Positions 9,856 through 20,682 of a DNA stretch of 64,000 nucleotides are shown one piece after another. The DNA lies in contig NW_005179131.1 of assembly GCF_000350225.1 (NCBI RefSeq), positions 257,283-321,282 of the forward strand, given 5' to 3'. A model generated the notes under the pieces. The model was given only the letters and a program-made list of their open reading frames with translations, was not told the origin of the DNA and did no database searches. The first letter of the stretch is position 1. Each line of letters opens with the position of its first letter. Source of the DNA: Chondrus crispus. Taxonomy: Eukaryota; Rhodophyta; Florideophyceae; Gigartinales; Gigartinaceae. The translations under genes and the position numbers were made by a program.

Positions 9856-12800
9856 TTACACGAGTTCCATTGGGTTTTGACCTAGCCTTCCCTCCTTGTC
9901 TTCGTTTAACCACTCACAAACAGGGCAGTCGCATGTTACAATATTGGACAAGAAAGTAGTCAGATCTACATCTTCCATATCTGCTACGTTATTATTCCTT
10001 TGGTACTCAGCAGCAAGATTGAGAAATGCAAACCGAATTCTCAGAAACGGAATAAGATTCTGTCCCTTAAGGTAACGCATATGGTGGATGACTCTATCGA
10101 TGCGTGCATTAAAGGACTCTGCTGTTGTGGTACGCTGGGTGTCGAGTTCTGCGTAGCTGTCCCTGTCAAAAAAGGAACAGCACTTGTGCGATTTGTAATG
10201 AAAACGGTCCACCACCAGGCGGCTCCAGTGAAGTAGCCAGGGGGTTCTCAGAATAGTGGATGAGAACATGTTACATGCACTATCATAGTATATGACTCGA
10301 GGTGGGATTTGAAAGTGGCTCAATGCTGTTGACAACGCAAGTGACGTGGACTCAGCTCTTGTCATGACCACAAACCCGATTACTTTCGGATTTTCACAAG
10401 CGCACTTTACAGTCAGAGGTCCAAGAGAATGTCTATCCGAAAGAAAATATTTTTTGGTGCAGTGATGTGTCTCCGCTCCCTCGAAAACAATTCTAGGGCG
10501 ACACTGACGTCTTCCAGGGGAACAAATTCCGCTTACTTCCTGATCTTTACGCAATGAGTCTGTATCAGTATCCACCCCGCTTCTCGAATCATTCCTTTCT
10601 CCACGATGGTGATTAATTAATCCAGATCTCGTTCCGTCTCTGATTTGGGTCTCTGTGACAGATGCATACGACTCCCAGAACTTAACAGATTCCGGGGAGA
10701 TTTTATTGTCCAACGTTCGAAAAAATTCCTCCGCCTTCTCGATGTGACGTGTCATGCACTGGGAGACAACGTCAGCCATATTTCTTGCCTGAGATATGTG
10801 AGTTCTTGAGCTTAGAAGCTCGAATAGAAATCTCGAAACGACAGGGTTGACCCTTCGGACATTCATAAGTTCATTGCAGACATTCTCACAGCATTGCAGG
10901 CATGGATATTCAAAGAACGAAAATTTTGTATTATGGTTGCAATGAGCAAAGTCGTTGAGATTGTCCGTCAGTCTTCTATGCATGCAAAAAGATGGTTCTG
11001 CCATTGCCCGGCAGCTCCTTCTAAGGACTCCTGGACGAGTAAAGCGGTTCCAGCACACCTTCAAATCATCACGTTCACTTGGGTTGAATGGCATGATGTA
11101 CACCAAACCCACATGTTCAGTTAGGAGGAACTCGACCAGATCCAGAAGGGATTCCAAAATTTGAGTCATTCTTTTTAGGACCAACACCAGCACACTACCA
11201 ACCCAAATGCCTTTTCTGCAACGAGGGCCGAGCTCGCCGTCCTCATCACATGACTCGCTGTCCACTTCCTCCCTATCGGGAAGTTCTCCCAACTCTTTCT
11301 CAGATTCATCACTCATCTGTTGTTTAATTTCAGTATATTTCTCTTGGATGCCAAAAGTCATCCTGAGCAGTTGTAGAACTTCGACCGCATCGTCGGATTT
11401 TTCGAACTTTTGCCATTTCCTAATGCATTTTTCGTCGTGTTCCACATCACGAAGCCATGATCTCCCACAAAAGCAAGTGTTTGGCTCCAAGTACTGTCTC
11501 ATCATTTCTACGTGAAGGGGTTTCATTGACGGCTTTATGGCGAATTCATGCCTGTAAGATGGAAATGGATTTCGTTTCCCACATTCATGGATGAACTCCT
11601 TATTTCTCGACGTGCAAATTTGCACATTTGCTTGATTGCCTTGCGGTGCTCGATTGCTTTTACCATCCGCTGATTTCTCCTTATTGCGGCTGGAGCTGAT
11701 AGCTTGTGAGCATCTCTTCGGAAAGGTGCGAGCTTCCCCAGGAAACCTGCAGCGGTGCCATCTATTACGATAGCTTTGAATCGCTTCATTCCATCGCTTT
11801 CTGTCAACCCCAATTCCATTTTGTCTGACTGAGAAAGCGGTACCTCACATTCATCGCATGAAAATAGTTTCCAGGTCACCTTTTCGCTCTGCACGTCAAC
11901 TGTGTCAAGAAAGTACCTTAGAGCTTCATTGGCTCTCCTCCTGCTCTGTTCAGCTTCCCCTGATATGCTGGCAAATAAATCTCTGCCTTCCAATCTGTGT
12001 TGAGTGCTCACCGCCGCCGAGAAAAGCTTCGCTGCAAAGTAGGAATTTCTCATTGATAGGCCTCGGTAGCAAACGCTCTGCAAATACGCGTTAAGGATCT
12101 CAACAGTGAAAGCAGAGCCCTTCCTGACCGGAAATATACCTAGCCACTGCCCTGAGAAGAAGACGATTTGACTACAGTGACCACACTTCCAGTCTGTGAA
12201 TGTCACCGATGGGGCGCCGTGCGAAAGCGTAAATAGCCGGATTTAACGGAACCAGAAATGCATATGATTTCCTTGTTTGTTACCACAATTTGGACACCTT
12301 GCCAGGCTACCATCGTTTAAATGCAGACGGGTGCCGGGTTCGGAAGACTCAAGCATCCTTGACAATACACTAGTGGCGTTGACGTCTCCAGGACACATCA
12401 TCAAGCTCCTCAAGTGGTCGTTGCGAAGGTATTTCCCATCTTCGGATCCATTTTCTCCGCCAAACCCTTCGTTGAAATCGATACCTTCTGCAACCTCATC
12501 CAATTCGCGCTCGCCATCAACGCTGAGAATCTCAACGCTTGAATCATTTCTGCTTGCCAGCGCGCAGGACGTTTCGTGGACACAGATCCCTCTTTTGTAG
12601 GTAGAAGAACGGCAATTTTGACATTGAAATGGTTCCCTTCGCACCACAATACCGGTGTGAATACTCTGCGATGCGAATCAAAAACTACCCAAAACGACCA
12701 TCCTCGTAAGGCTTGCCGGGTTCGAGAAGTTATCCTATTTCCTGCATCCCGTCGCAACTGTGCCACTGGGAACTGCTCCATATCTCCTGGGATGTGAGCA

Positions 12801-12929
12801 CCGAAATGGCTTTCGCCATCCCTCAGAATTGTATTAATCTGTTCTATGAAAGCTCTCTCCGTGGAAACGATTTTGACATGTTCACAGCTCGAAGTTTGAG
12901 TATTCGATACAAATGAATCGCATGTGCAG
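9856..12929 (-). pseudogene. Cysteine-rich DDE-type transposase-like gene, 3' part (split by gypsy B)
   Basis: This is the downstream part of a gene whose 5' part is 23882-24545. From the insertion point one frame runs on through CDSFVSNTQTSSCEH and a large N-terminal domain. Then comes a treble-clef-like cluster (FQCQNC...GICVHETSC), CPNCGNKQGNH, and KCGHC (about 12170). The C-terminal 590 residues (11625-9856) hold YYDSACNM, VVDRFHYKSHKCC, TTTAESFNARID and CDCPVCEW, which resembles the core of KDZ or HMGXB3-like domesticated transposases. Lesions: a frameshift near 12650, an in-frame TAA at 12243-12245, and a frameshift near 11600. The family assignment is tentative; I see no perfect match to a named superfamily. 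Confidence 0.55.
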
Positions 12930-13531
12930 TGTGGTACAACCGTAGGGACGCTAAACCGTAAACGGAAAAGGACAGGCTGTACCTAAAAATGAGGGAGCCT
13001 GGGGGACCGCTACACAGGAGTGTCAGGTAGAATAATCCGGAACGGTAGGAAGCACTGGACAAGGGAGGTACACGGCACTGGACACGCGCAGTCGTACTGG
13101 GGTGTAGAGCAGTACGACCGGTGGCGAGCTGGAAACCTGAGGGACTTACTTAACCGTACGGTAAAAGGACTAGGGTAGGAAGTAAGGGGAGGCGTGCTTG
13201 CCTCGGTTTACCTCCAGCCCGGTGCCCCGCTATCTTATACCCCCTAGTAGGGCGGTGGCACCGGACGGACTACAGTAGCTGTACATACTGTAGCCAGCTT
13301 ACTGTAGCTTACGGTAACTAAAAATGACTACTGTACTAACCCACCGATCGGTCGCGCACCACGTGTACACCTGCACTAGCTGGTGCCACTAACTACACGT
13401 GGACTCCCACGTGGCCACATCTACACGTGCTGGCCACGTATGCACCGTATCGGTTAACATCTTACTACTGTACTTGGCGAGGCCTCTGGCGCCCGCCTAG
13501 TGCAGTAGCGCCACTTGGCAATTGTACCACA
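12930..13531 (-). repeat. 3' LTR of gypsy B
   Basis: 602 bp with TG...CA ends. It contains four CACGTG sites within 70 bp (13360-13429), clustered TACTGTA words (about 13275-13340), and a minus-strand TATAAGA box. Identical to 23280-23881 except for two substitutions. Confidence 0.95.
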
Positions 13532-13532
13532 A

Positions 13533-13545
13533 ACCCCCCTTCTTA
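13533..13545 (-). promoter_or_regulatory. 3' polypurine tract of gypsy B
   Basis: On the element strand this reads TAAGAAGGGGGGT, next to the 3' LTR. The same 13 bases occur again at 16491-16503 just after the pol stop. Confidence 0.75.
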
Positions 13546-13745
13546 AATGACGGCACGTCCTCTTGCCGTCTGTTCGGGTTCCGTATCTCCCCTGCAAGCC
13601 GTCCCCACGACCGTGCTTGGCACGACTATTCCGTTATCGGTATCTGCTGCCGCCTTCCTGGCCGACGACCGCACCGCGTTGACTTCTTTCGTAATGGGCA
13701 AGCGCCGGCGCCCCGGTCGGACAGCTCGGCGGTCTTTCGCTCGGC

Positions 13746-13752
13746 TATATAA
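13746..13752 (+). promoter_or_regulatory. TATA-like box for the antisense gene of gypsy B
   Basis: TATATAA on the plus strand, 143 bp upstream of the ATG at 13889. Gypsy C has TATTTAA 134 bp upstream of its antisense ATG, so the arrangement is shared. It is inferred from sequence and spacing only. Confidence 0.45.
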
Positions 13753-13888
13753 GCCGGGCGAGGATTCCCATGCGGTCAAGACTCTGGCTCCCCCATGCGA
13801 TCGACCCTCACCCGTACTAATCACATCTCTTCCCAACCAGACGGTACGAGCGACTTCCACGACTTCTTCTGTCCCTATTATCTCACCG

Positions 13889-14584
13889 ATGTCGGAACAG
13901 GTGAATAACCCGACGGGGCCGGCGGTGGATCCGCCGGCGGTACGGTCGAGGGCTGAGGCGACACCGCCCCGCTCTCCCCTACTGAGACCGCTGGGAAGTA
14001 TCCCCGTACCGCGTCTCCCGTCGCTCGCCCGAGCGGTGAGTCGGTTGAGAGTAGCAACGGTAACACCGGCCTCTCCTGACCCGCTCGAAAGGGCGGACCG
14101 TTCAACGGTGATCAGAAGGCCCCGGAGGAACCGCGGTGTGCGAGCCAATCGATAAAATGAGCCTACGAGAGGTGGCCAGCCGCGCGTTTCCTGGTCAAGA
14201 ACTCGACCACCGCTGGCGGCGCACGGGGCGGCCATCTGCTGCTCCGGAGCCCCCGCTAACTGTCGCGGAATACAGTAGGCTTGCCCATCGGTACCTCGAC
14301 GCGGCGCGCTTTGCGGCGATCCCCGTTCAACGTGGGGCCCGCAGCCGGTCGGCGAAACGCCACGGGGGTCAGCGGACCCAAGGCGAGGCCTGGATGGACC
14401 GCTAGCGCCATTCGCCGTGTCGGGTTTTGGCGGACCCGGGGAGTGACATCACGTATGTCCGCTGCCCGGAGGAGGTGGCGTACCACAAGGCCCTGTTGCC
14501 GTTGCTCGCCCGGTTCGGCCGGGCGGACCAAGCGGTCCCCCATGCTCGGTTGAGTCTTCTCCGGGCGCCGCAAGCGCAGGGCTG
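13889..14584 (+). pseudogene. Decayed antisense gene of gypsy B, homologous to the gypsy C ORF
   Basis: This lies just inside the 3' LTR and opposite in direction to gag-pol. Similarity to the gypsy C frame is clear: FPGQELDHR against LPGAELDHR, DAARFAAIPVQRGARSRS against DAARFGAIPRRRGIRTPS, and VLADPGSDITYVRCPEEVAYH against VMADSRSDLLYIRCAGEDRYH. The frame is broken by a shift near 14150, a TAG at 14403 and a TGA near 14582, and nothing similar to the rest of the gypsy C protein follows. The function is unknown. The N-terminal 80 residues are Pro- and Ser-rich. Confidence 0.7.
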
Positions 14585-14911
14585 AGATGCCACCTGCGCC
14601 GGGTTTCACCAACCGGTCTTCTGGGGCGAGCATGGCGGGGCACCCCGACAGTTTGACCGAGGGCGTCCACTCGCCCAAACGCGCGAGGCTCGAATAGGCA
14701 CTATTCCGTGACGGTGGTTCCCAACCCGATAGTACCCCAATAAAACATCTGCCTTCTCCGTCTCGCCCCTCCTTGCCTGCGCGGACCTCCTTGAGGGGAG
14801 GCCTCATCGCCTCACTAAGCGGTGCAAGCGTGCACGCGGGAGTAGGCGCAGCTCCGGTGGTCGGTATGCGCAGTGCGGCCCTTCCCCGGTCCGGGGCCGC
14901 CCCGTTTTCCT

Positions 14912-15035
14912 TCGCAGAAAATCGCCCTTTTCCTTAGTAAATTATGCCCGATTTTCCGTTCGGGGGGTAGTCCTGGCCTCAAAACCGGCGTTTTTCTTGG
15001 TAAAACGTGCCTGGTTTTTCCGTTCGGCGGGTGGC
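14912..15035. repeat. Diverged direct repeat in the gypsy B 3' module
   Basis: Two copies of about 52 bp with a period of about 73. Both follow the pattern AAAATC/AAAACC...TTCTTAGTAAA or TTCTTGGTAAA...TTTTCCGTTCGG and end in a G-rich run. Noncoding. Confidence 0.55.
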
Positions 15036-15730
15036 TTTTTGCCTTTTTGAAGAGCTCCGATTGGCTGCTCCCTCAAATCGGGGGTATTCCGAACAGCCTC
15101 CCATACGCCGCCGCGCGCCCTAATTGGCTACGGCCACCGGGTACAGTACTGTGTGAACCACATGTACTGTACCCCGGCCATTCCGTGGCGGTGATTGGGT
15201 TTGTGGACGGCATGGCTTCGCAGCAATTCGTCCCCATCCCCCCATCATCCATGGCCGACCCCGGGGGCGCTCAGTGACCTCGGCGCTCCCTCGGGGGTCC
15301 CTGGAGGGTACCGTTCGGTTGCACCCCGCCTTGGCGGGGCGCCAGGTACAGACCCAGGCCCCACCCGGAGGGCTACAGCGCCTCCCCATAAGCAGGCGCT
15401 CCTCCGGGGTAGCGGTGCCAACGTACCGTTGCACAGCTCCCCCCCGGAGGGCTGGCAATTTTTCCAACTCGGACGCCCCTCTTTTTCCCCCGGCGCGTAC
15501 AGTACGCGGAGGTCTCGACCCTCGTGATTGCGGGGAGACCCCTCCGGCCTCGCTCGGTCCCTTTCCGTGGCGGTTGGGGGCGTGCGAGTGCGCCGCCGGC
15601 GATTTCGCCGACAACCCCGATTTGGAAACTGTAAAAACCCACTAGAAACCAATAAAAACTGATCTCGTTTCCAAATCGGTTGACACCTCGCCATGACCGC
15701 GTTTTCGGAATGGATACCCCCGGGTCCGAC

Positions 15731-15974
15731 TTGACGCGGTGAGCACGATGCCGTTCTCGGAAGTGGGCTACGATTTATATTGAGCTCACTAGGGGTCAAA
15801 ACGTAGCCCAAAGTCGACCGAAATTGGCGGCTGGTCCGCTGGGGTCGGCATTGACCGTTTTTCGGACCTTATACCGTCCAAAGCGGCTTGACGCGGGGAG
15901 TACGATGCCGTTGTCGGCGGTGGGCTACGATTTTTATTGAGCCCGCTAGGGGCTCAAACGTAGCCCGAACTTCG
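15731..15974. repeat. Direct repeat with internal hairpins in gypsy B
   Basis: Two copies of about 86 bp start at 15731 and 15888, both beginning TTGACGCGG. Each contains GGGCTACG...CGTAGCCC arms that can pair. A further diverged pair (about 15255-15350 and 16172-16270) lies on either side. No gene was found from 14650 to 16490. Confidence 0.6.
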
Positions 15975-16490
15975 ACGTAATTGCCGAACCGAACGGTGTC
16001 ACCCCTCACAATTTGGTCCCCGGATTTTTGCCGCAGGCCACCGCACCAGTGCCGGAATGACAATTGGCAATTTTTGCCACGTGTCGGGGGTTGCGCCGCC
16101 GCTGCAAGTATCCGAGACGGTATTTATCTTGGGCACCGCGGGCGTGCCGTACCTCCCCATCGTCGACTATGGTCGACCTCGGCGGACACCTAGTGACCTA
16201 GGCGGTTCCCCTGAGGTCCCTGGACTTCACCGTTTCGGATTACACGCCTTATAGGCAGCGTGTACAGTATTTGACACACGGCACCTTCCCGAAGGGCTGG
16301 CCAATTTTGTAACTCAGGCCCTTAGTTCGGGGAGGTTACGAAGTCGACCGCCAGCCGTAGTTTAGAGGGTGCAAAACCCATCGTCGTGCGTATAGTTCCG
16401 AGCGGTAGTGACGGTCCCGTAGGCGGCTTCCGCCCCCCCCCCCCGCATGCTCTACATGCGGGTGGTCTCAACCGGTACAGTATCCGGGAG

Positions 16491-16503
16491 ACCCCCCTTC
16501 TTA
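16491..16503 (-). promoter_or_regulatory. Internal second polypurine tract of gypsy B
   Basis: TAAGAAGGGGGGT on the element strand, about 20 bp after the pol stop codon and identical to the copy next to the 3' LTR. It may act as an internal plus-strand primer, or mark the ancestral 3' end of pol. Confidence 0.6.
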
Positions 16504-16523
16504 GCTTGCGCCACCGAGCGGAA

Positions 16524-18050
16524 CTAAGCTCGGTGGGCTCGCCAATACCGATCGATAAAGGCTTGTGGTAGGCCCTCCGCGGGTTCGAATGTATCATCCG
16601 CGGGGGTGTAGCCATACCACCTCACTTTGTATTCCAAGCCGGTAGGGGTGTCGCGATGCGCTACGAGACGCTCGACGACGAACTCCTCGGGGGTATTAGC
16701 ACCGTCCCCATGGGAAGGGTTAATCCGTTCGGAAGGGGCACTTATGCCTCCTGTAGGCATGGTCCGGTCCCCCGGGCCCCTTGGCATCCGCGTGACGCGG
16801 TCAATACTGACTCGTACGGGAAGCCCGTCTTGCTCCACAGTAACGGTCGTGTCCGTGGCGTGGCGGACCCGAAAGGGTCCTTCCGTCTTTGGTAAAAGCT
16901 TGACGGACATGTCGTCCGTCCCAAGCCCCTGTCCGTCACGGCCACGCCGTTCAGCCGCTCGGAGGGCTCGGGGAGGGCGATCCACGTAGACTTGGTCGCC
17001 CTCCTGTATTACCGGTCGGACTCGGACTTTCTTATCGAAGTTCTCCTTATACCGCTTTTGGGCCGCGGTCATCTTTACCCGCGCACGGTCGAGGACATCC
17101 CGTAGCTTGCGAAGAGTCGCCCGCTTGTACTGTACGGGAGTACGTGGGTCGTCATGGGCGACTCCCGCAGCCTGAGGCGCTGTACCCGCGACGGTTAATC
17201 CGGACGGTTGTCTTGTCAACACCAGGTCAAACGGAGTAGTCTCCGTTGACCGGTGGACTTGTATGTTATAAGCATACGTCAGAGGCTGGAGGAACTCGTC
17301 CCAGTCTCGCTGGTGCTCCTCGACATAATGTCGGAGCCTCTGCACGATGGTCTTATTAAACCGTTCGGTCTGACCGTTAGTTTGCCGGTGGTAGGCTGTC
17401 GTCAAATAGTGACGTATGCCTAGCAATGCGCACGCGGCGTCGAAGAACTTCGCCGCAAATTGCGGACCGTTATCGGTAAGGACGTACTGTGGTGCTCCGT
17501 AGACGTACACCCAGTTGTCCAGGAATGCGTTAGCCACCACGGCTGCGGTTGTCGTACGAAGCGCGATGCTGCGCGTGAGCTTAGAGAACCGGTCGGTAAT
17601 CACAAGGACGAACTGATTCCCATGTGCGGTCTTCGGCAACGGACCCAGGAGGTCCATTGCGACAAACTCCAAGGGTCCGGCCGCCGGGAATAGTTTCATG
17701 TCCTTTTGATGACGTACAATCGTGCCCCGTGTCGCAGAGCACGATTGACAGTTCCGTACGGTGGCGTACACGTCGTTGGCCATGTGGGGCCAGTAGTACT
17801 CCCTTCTTAGGGTATAGTACATCCTGGTCCCACCGGGGTGTCCGGCCAACCTCGGGTGGTGTGCCAAATACAGCACCTTGGCCCTCAACCGTTTCGGGAC
17901 GACGCGTTGCAGTGTCCCATCAAGAGGGGACCTCCGCACCAAGAAACCGTAACGGTCCACGTCATACTTTGAGTCTGGCTCTCCGACAGTTCGGGCGGCA
18001 TGGATGCAGAACTCGTCCGCCGCCTGTGCTTGGATAAATTCCTCAACCAA
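16524..18050 (-). CDS. Integrase with C-terminal chromodomain (gypsy B pol, 3' part)
   Basis: Inserts the cDNA into the genome. Zinc-binding HHCC: LAHHPRLAGHPG and CQSC. Catalytic triad: VAMDLLGPLP (Asp), LTDNGPQFAAKFF (Asp), HRQTNGQTERFNK (Glu). A GPF/Y-like module (TEGPFRVRH) follows. The end is a chromodomain: EFVVERLVAHRD, YKVRWYGY and TFEPAEGL, with the aromatic and acidic positions expected of a chromovirus. It shares its frame with the reverse transcriptase ORF, separated by a TGA at 18105-18107, so it is normally the C-terminal part of pol. The element strand is minus. Confidence 0.95.
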   Translation of the reverse strand: MVEEFIQAQAADEFCIHAARTVGEPDSKYDVDRYGFLVRRSPLDGTLQRVVPKRLRAKVLYLAHHPRLAGHPGGTRMYYTLRREYYWPHMANDVYATVRNCQSCSATRGTIVRHQKDMKLFPAAGPLEFVAMDLLGPLPKTAHGNQFVLVITDRFSKLTRSIALRTTTAAVVANAFLDNWVYVYGAPQYVLTDNGPQFAAKFFDAACALLGIRHYLTTAYHRQTNGQTERFNKTIVQRLRHYVEEHQRDWDEFLQPLTYAYNIQVHRSTETTPFDLVLTRQPSGLTVAGTAPQAAGVAHDDPRTPVQYKRATLRKLRDVLDRARVKMTAAQKRYKENFDKKVRVRPVIQEGDQVYVDRPPRALRAAERRGRDGQGLGTDDMSVKLLPKTEGPFRVRHATDTTVTVEQDGLPVRVSIDRVTRMPRGPGDRTMPTGGISAPSERINPSHGDGANTPEEFVVERLVAHRDTPTGLEYKVRWYGYTPADDTFEPAEGLPQAFIDRYWRAHRA

Positions 18051-18104
18051 CAGGGACGATACGTCCGTTTGTTCGGGAGTTACGGCAAGGGCCTGGGGTC
18101 TCTC

Positions 18105-19655
18105 TCACGCATTCCCGGGACTCCGTTCGGTAGCTGGGGCCCCGTCAATATCGACGGGCCCCACGTAAGGCTCCTGTCTTGACACTTGAACGACGAAGCA
18201 CGGGACTTCGTCGTCTACCGCGACGGTTTCCCCTTCGTCCGTCCGGAGGCGAGATACCCCGTCCGCCAATTGGTGTTTAACACCCGGCCGGTACTGTACG
18301 TCGTAGTCGTACTCCGCCAGGCGTAACCGCCAGCGGGCGAGCCGTCCGGAGCTGTCCGCCAAATTGAGGACCCATCGGAGGGCCTCATGGTCCGTTCGGA
18401 GATTGAACGTGGCACCGAACAGATAAGGGCGTAATGCCAGGATGCTCCAGACGACTGCAAGGCACTCCTTCTCAGTCGTCGTGTAATTCTTCTCAGCATC
18501 CGTGAGACTACGGCTCCAGTAGCCAATCGGTAATTTATCTCCGTTCGGTTGGTCTTGCAGCAGGGCACACCCCACTTGGTACGCACATGCGTCCGTGTCG
18601 AGTGTGTACTTGTAACCGTGACGGGGTAGAGCCAGAATGGGCGGTGAGACCAGCCTCTTCTTTAGCTCGGCAAAGGCCTCATATTCCGAATCGGATAGGA
18701 CTCCCAGTTCGAAGGGGTGATCCTTGCTCGTCTTCCTATTGAAGGGAGCGGCAATTTTGGCGAAGTTCGGGACGAACCGCCTGTAGACATTGCACATCCC
18801 CAGGAAGGAGCGTAATTCCGTCTGGTTAGAGGGAGGTAGCGCCCGCTCGATAGCGATGACGTTGCGCCTCTCGACCTCTAACCGTCCCGGTCGGATTATG
18901 TGCCCCAGGTACGTCACTGAAGTGTCGAAGAATGTACATTTCGATATCTTCAGCGATACCCCGGCGGTGTACAGCAGGTGTAGTACCTCCCTAACGTGGT
19001 CGAGGTGTTCCGTAATGGATTTAGAGTACACGATGACGTCATCCAAGTACACCAATGCGGTTTCCCATTTAACTCGGGAGAGGATGATGTCCACAGCCCT
19101 TTGGAAAGTGGCTGGGGCATTCTTTAAACCGAACGGCATCCGCACAAACCGGTATAGACCGCAGTGCGACGCGAACGTCGTCTTATCGCGGTCCTCCTCG
19201 GCGACTTCCACTTGCCAGTATCCACTATTGCAATCAAGCGTAGTAAATACTGTAGCGTCGCCGAGTGAGTCGATGCACTCATCCATTCGCGGTAGGGGAT
19301 AGGAATCCCGGATGGTTAGTGCGTTTAGTTTGCGGTAGTCCACACAGAACCGCATGGTACCGTCCTTTTTGGGTACGAAGACCACAGGACTGGCCCATTC
19401 TGCCGTGGCCGGCTCGATGACGCCGGCCCGCAGCATGCGGTTCACCTCGGTTTTTTCCTTTTCCCGTGCGGTTGGACCAGCCCGGTACGGAGCTTGGTAG
19501 ATGGGATTGGCCCCCACCTTGAGGTCGATGCGGTGCTTGGTGGCACCAATCTTCCCGAGGCGGCCATTCCACATCTCCTTGAATTCGGAGAGCATAGCTA
19601 CTATTTTTTCGCGTAGCTCTCCGTCTTCCTCACCGATGTGGACATCTCGGTCCAC
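18105..19655 (-). CDS. Reverse transcriptase-RNase H (gypsy B pol)
   Basis: Copies element RNA to DNA and degrades the RNA strand. RT motifs in order: MRFCVDYRKLNALT, FTTLDCNSGYWQV, FGLKNAPATFQRAVD, and the active site VYLDDVIVYS. RNase H carries TLDTDACAYQVGCAL, TTEKECLAVVW, RTDHEALRW and HQLADGVSRL. The frame overlaps the protease frame by 55 bp in a different phase, so a frameshift is needed, and ends with a TGA before the integrase. All visible catalytic residues are present. Confidence 0.95.
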   Translation of the reverse strand: MDRDVHIGEEDGELREKIVAMLSEFKEMWNGRLGKIGATKHRIDLKVGANPIYQAPYRAGPTAREKEKTEVNRMLRAGVIEPATAEWASPVVFVPKKDGTMRFCVDYRKLNALTIRDSYPLPRMDECIDSLGDATVFTTLDCNSGYWQVEVAEEDRDKTTFASHCGLYRFVRMPFGLKNAPATFQRAVDIILSRVKWETALVYLDDVIVYSKSITEHLDHVREVLHLLYTAGVSLKISKCTFFDTSVTYLGHIIRPGRLEVERRNVIAIERALPPSNQTELRSFLGMCNVYRRFVPNFAKIAAPFNRKTSKDHPFELGVLSDSEYEAFAELKKRLVSPPILALPRHGYKYTLDTDACAYQVGCALLQDQPNGDKLPIGYWSRSLTDAEKNYTTTEKECLAVVWSILALRPYLFGATFNLRTDHEALRWVLNLADSSGRLARWRLRLAEYDYDVQYRPGVKHQLADGVSRLRTDEGETVAVDDEVPCFVVQVSRQEPYVGPVDIDGAPATERSPGNA

Positions 19656-20509
19656 AATCGGGGGGCTTCATCCGTGTCGGTTCTCTCCTGTTCTTCTTCC
19701 GTATTGGACTTGTCTTGTCCCTCATCCTGTACGGTACCCAAAGGGGGTACTGTAGGGGGAAGATTATTTTTGTTTCCTCCCCCCTCCTTAGCTTCAGCCA
19801 CTCCTGTGGCTGGCTGAAGGGTTAGGATGTGGGTCGGCGATGGTAGCGCGAGTCCGATAACGGTGTGTTTGGGGAGATGGACCGCATTATGGCTAAAATT
19901 GCTCATTATTACCGAAAACGGAATGTCTGGCCTTATATCCATGACTCCCTGCGCCATAAGCGACAGGTTCTTCTCTGACGTGCGGGGATGGTTCTGTAAG
20001 AAGCAGAGCCCGGCGACCGGCGTCCCCACCCGTACGGTTGCTTGCGTCATGGGGGGAATTGTAATTCCCCGCACCATGCGTATTTTCCGAGACGGCGTGT
20101 TGCTCGGAAACGGCTTGGTTCTTGGCGATTTTTCTGTTTCCGTTCGGTGTTCCTTATGAGTAAATTTGGATGGCGTCGTGCCTGTAAGTGCGACTGAGGG
20201 GACATGATGGAAGAGAACCCTCCGTCGCGGTGGTAGAATTGCCTTGATATGTTGGTCTATAAAGGTGGTCCCTAATATACAATCCACAGCCAGGCGAGTG
20301 ACCACGAGAAACTTGACCCTGGCTGTGAAATCTCCGATGCGGACGTACAATGTAAGCTGTCCAAGGGCGCTCATTGAGCGATTGGAGGCGTCCACCAGCG
20401 GTGCGCTCTTTACCGGACGGATGGCCGCGCGCCATGGCTCGGCCACACAGCGTATATGAATGAGGTTGGGCGCTGCCCCCGAGTCTAGGACTGGGGACAG
20501 TGCCCGCAT
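19601..20509 (-). CDS. Aspartic protease domain (gypsy B)
   Basis: Retropepsin-like domain with the active site LDSGAAPNLIH and the flap/second-loop region CILGTTFIDQH. The DSGA frame is open upstream of the first Met, so it is probably translated as part of gag-pro. A linker rich in charged residues follows, with TVRVGTPVAGLCFLQNHP. The frame ends inside the start of the RT frame (overlap 19601-19655). Confidence 0.85.
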   Translation of the reverse strand: MRALSPVLDSGAAPNLIHIRCVAEPWRAAIRPVKSAPLVDASNRSMSALGQLTLYVRIGDFTARVKFLVVTRLAVDCILGTTFIDQHIKAILPPRRRVLFHHVPSVALTGTTPSKFTHKEHRTETEKSPRTKPFPSNTPSRKIRMVRGITIPPMTQATVRVGTPVAGLCFLQNHPRTSEKNLSLMAQGVMDIRPDIPFSVIMSNFSHNAVHLPKHTVIGLALPSPTHILTLQPATGVAEAKEGGGNKNNLPPTVPPLGTVQDEGQDKSNTEEEQERTDTDEAPRLWTEMSTSVRKTESYAKK

Positions 20510-20682
20510 ATTCGCTTGTCGCAGCCCTACCGTAGCGGAAACCTTATAGTTCTGCCTCTTGAAGAAGCAAATAGGTTCCGCTTCGGTCGGCGCGTCTTCC
20601 GTTTGGTTCGGCTCTGCTGCCTGAGTTGATGGGGAAGGATCCTCCGGGGTGAAGCAGACAGGGAGTTTTGAGGACGTCGCCT

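Noticed and set aside
16560-16590. tRNA-like GGGTTCGAAT word
   Set aside because: Lies in the integrase/chromodomain coding region, with no acceptor or anticodon stem.
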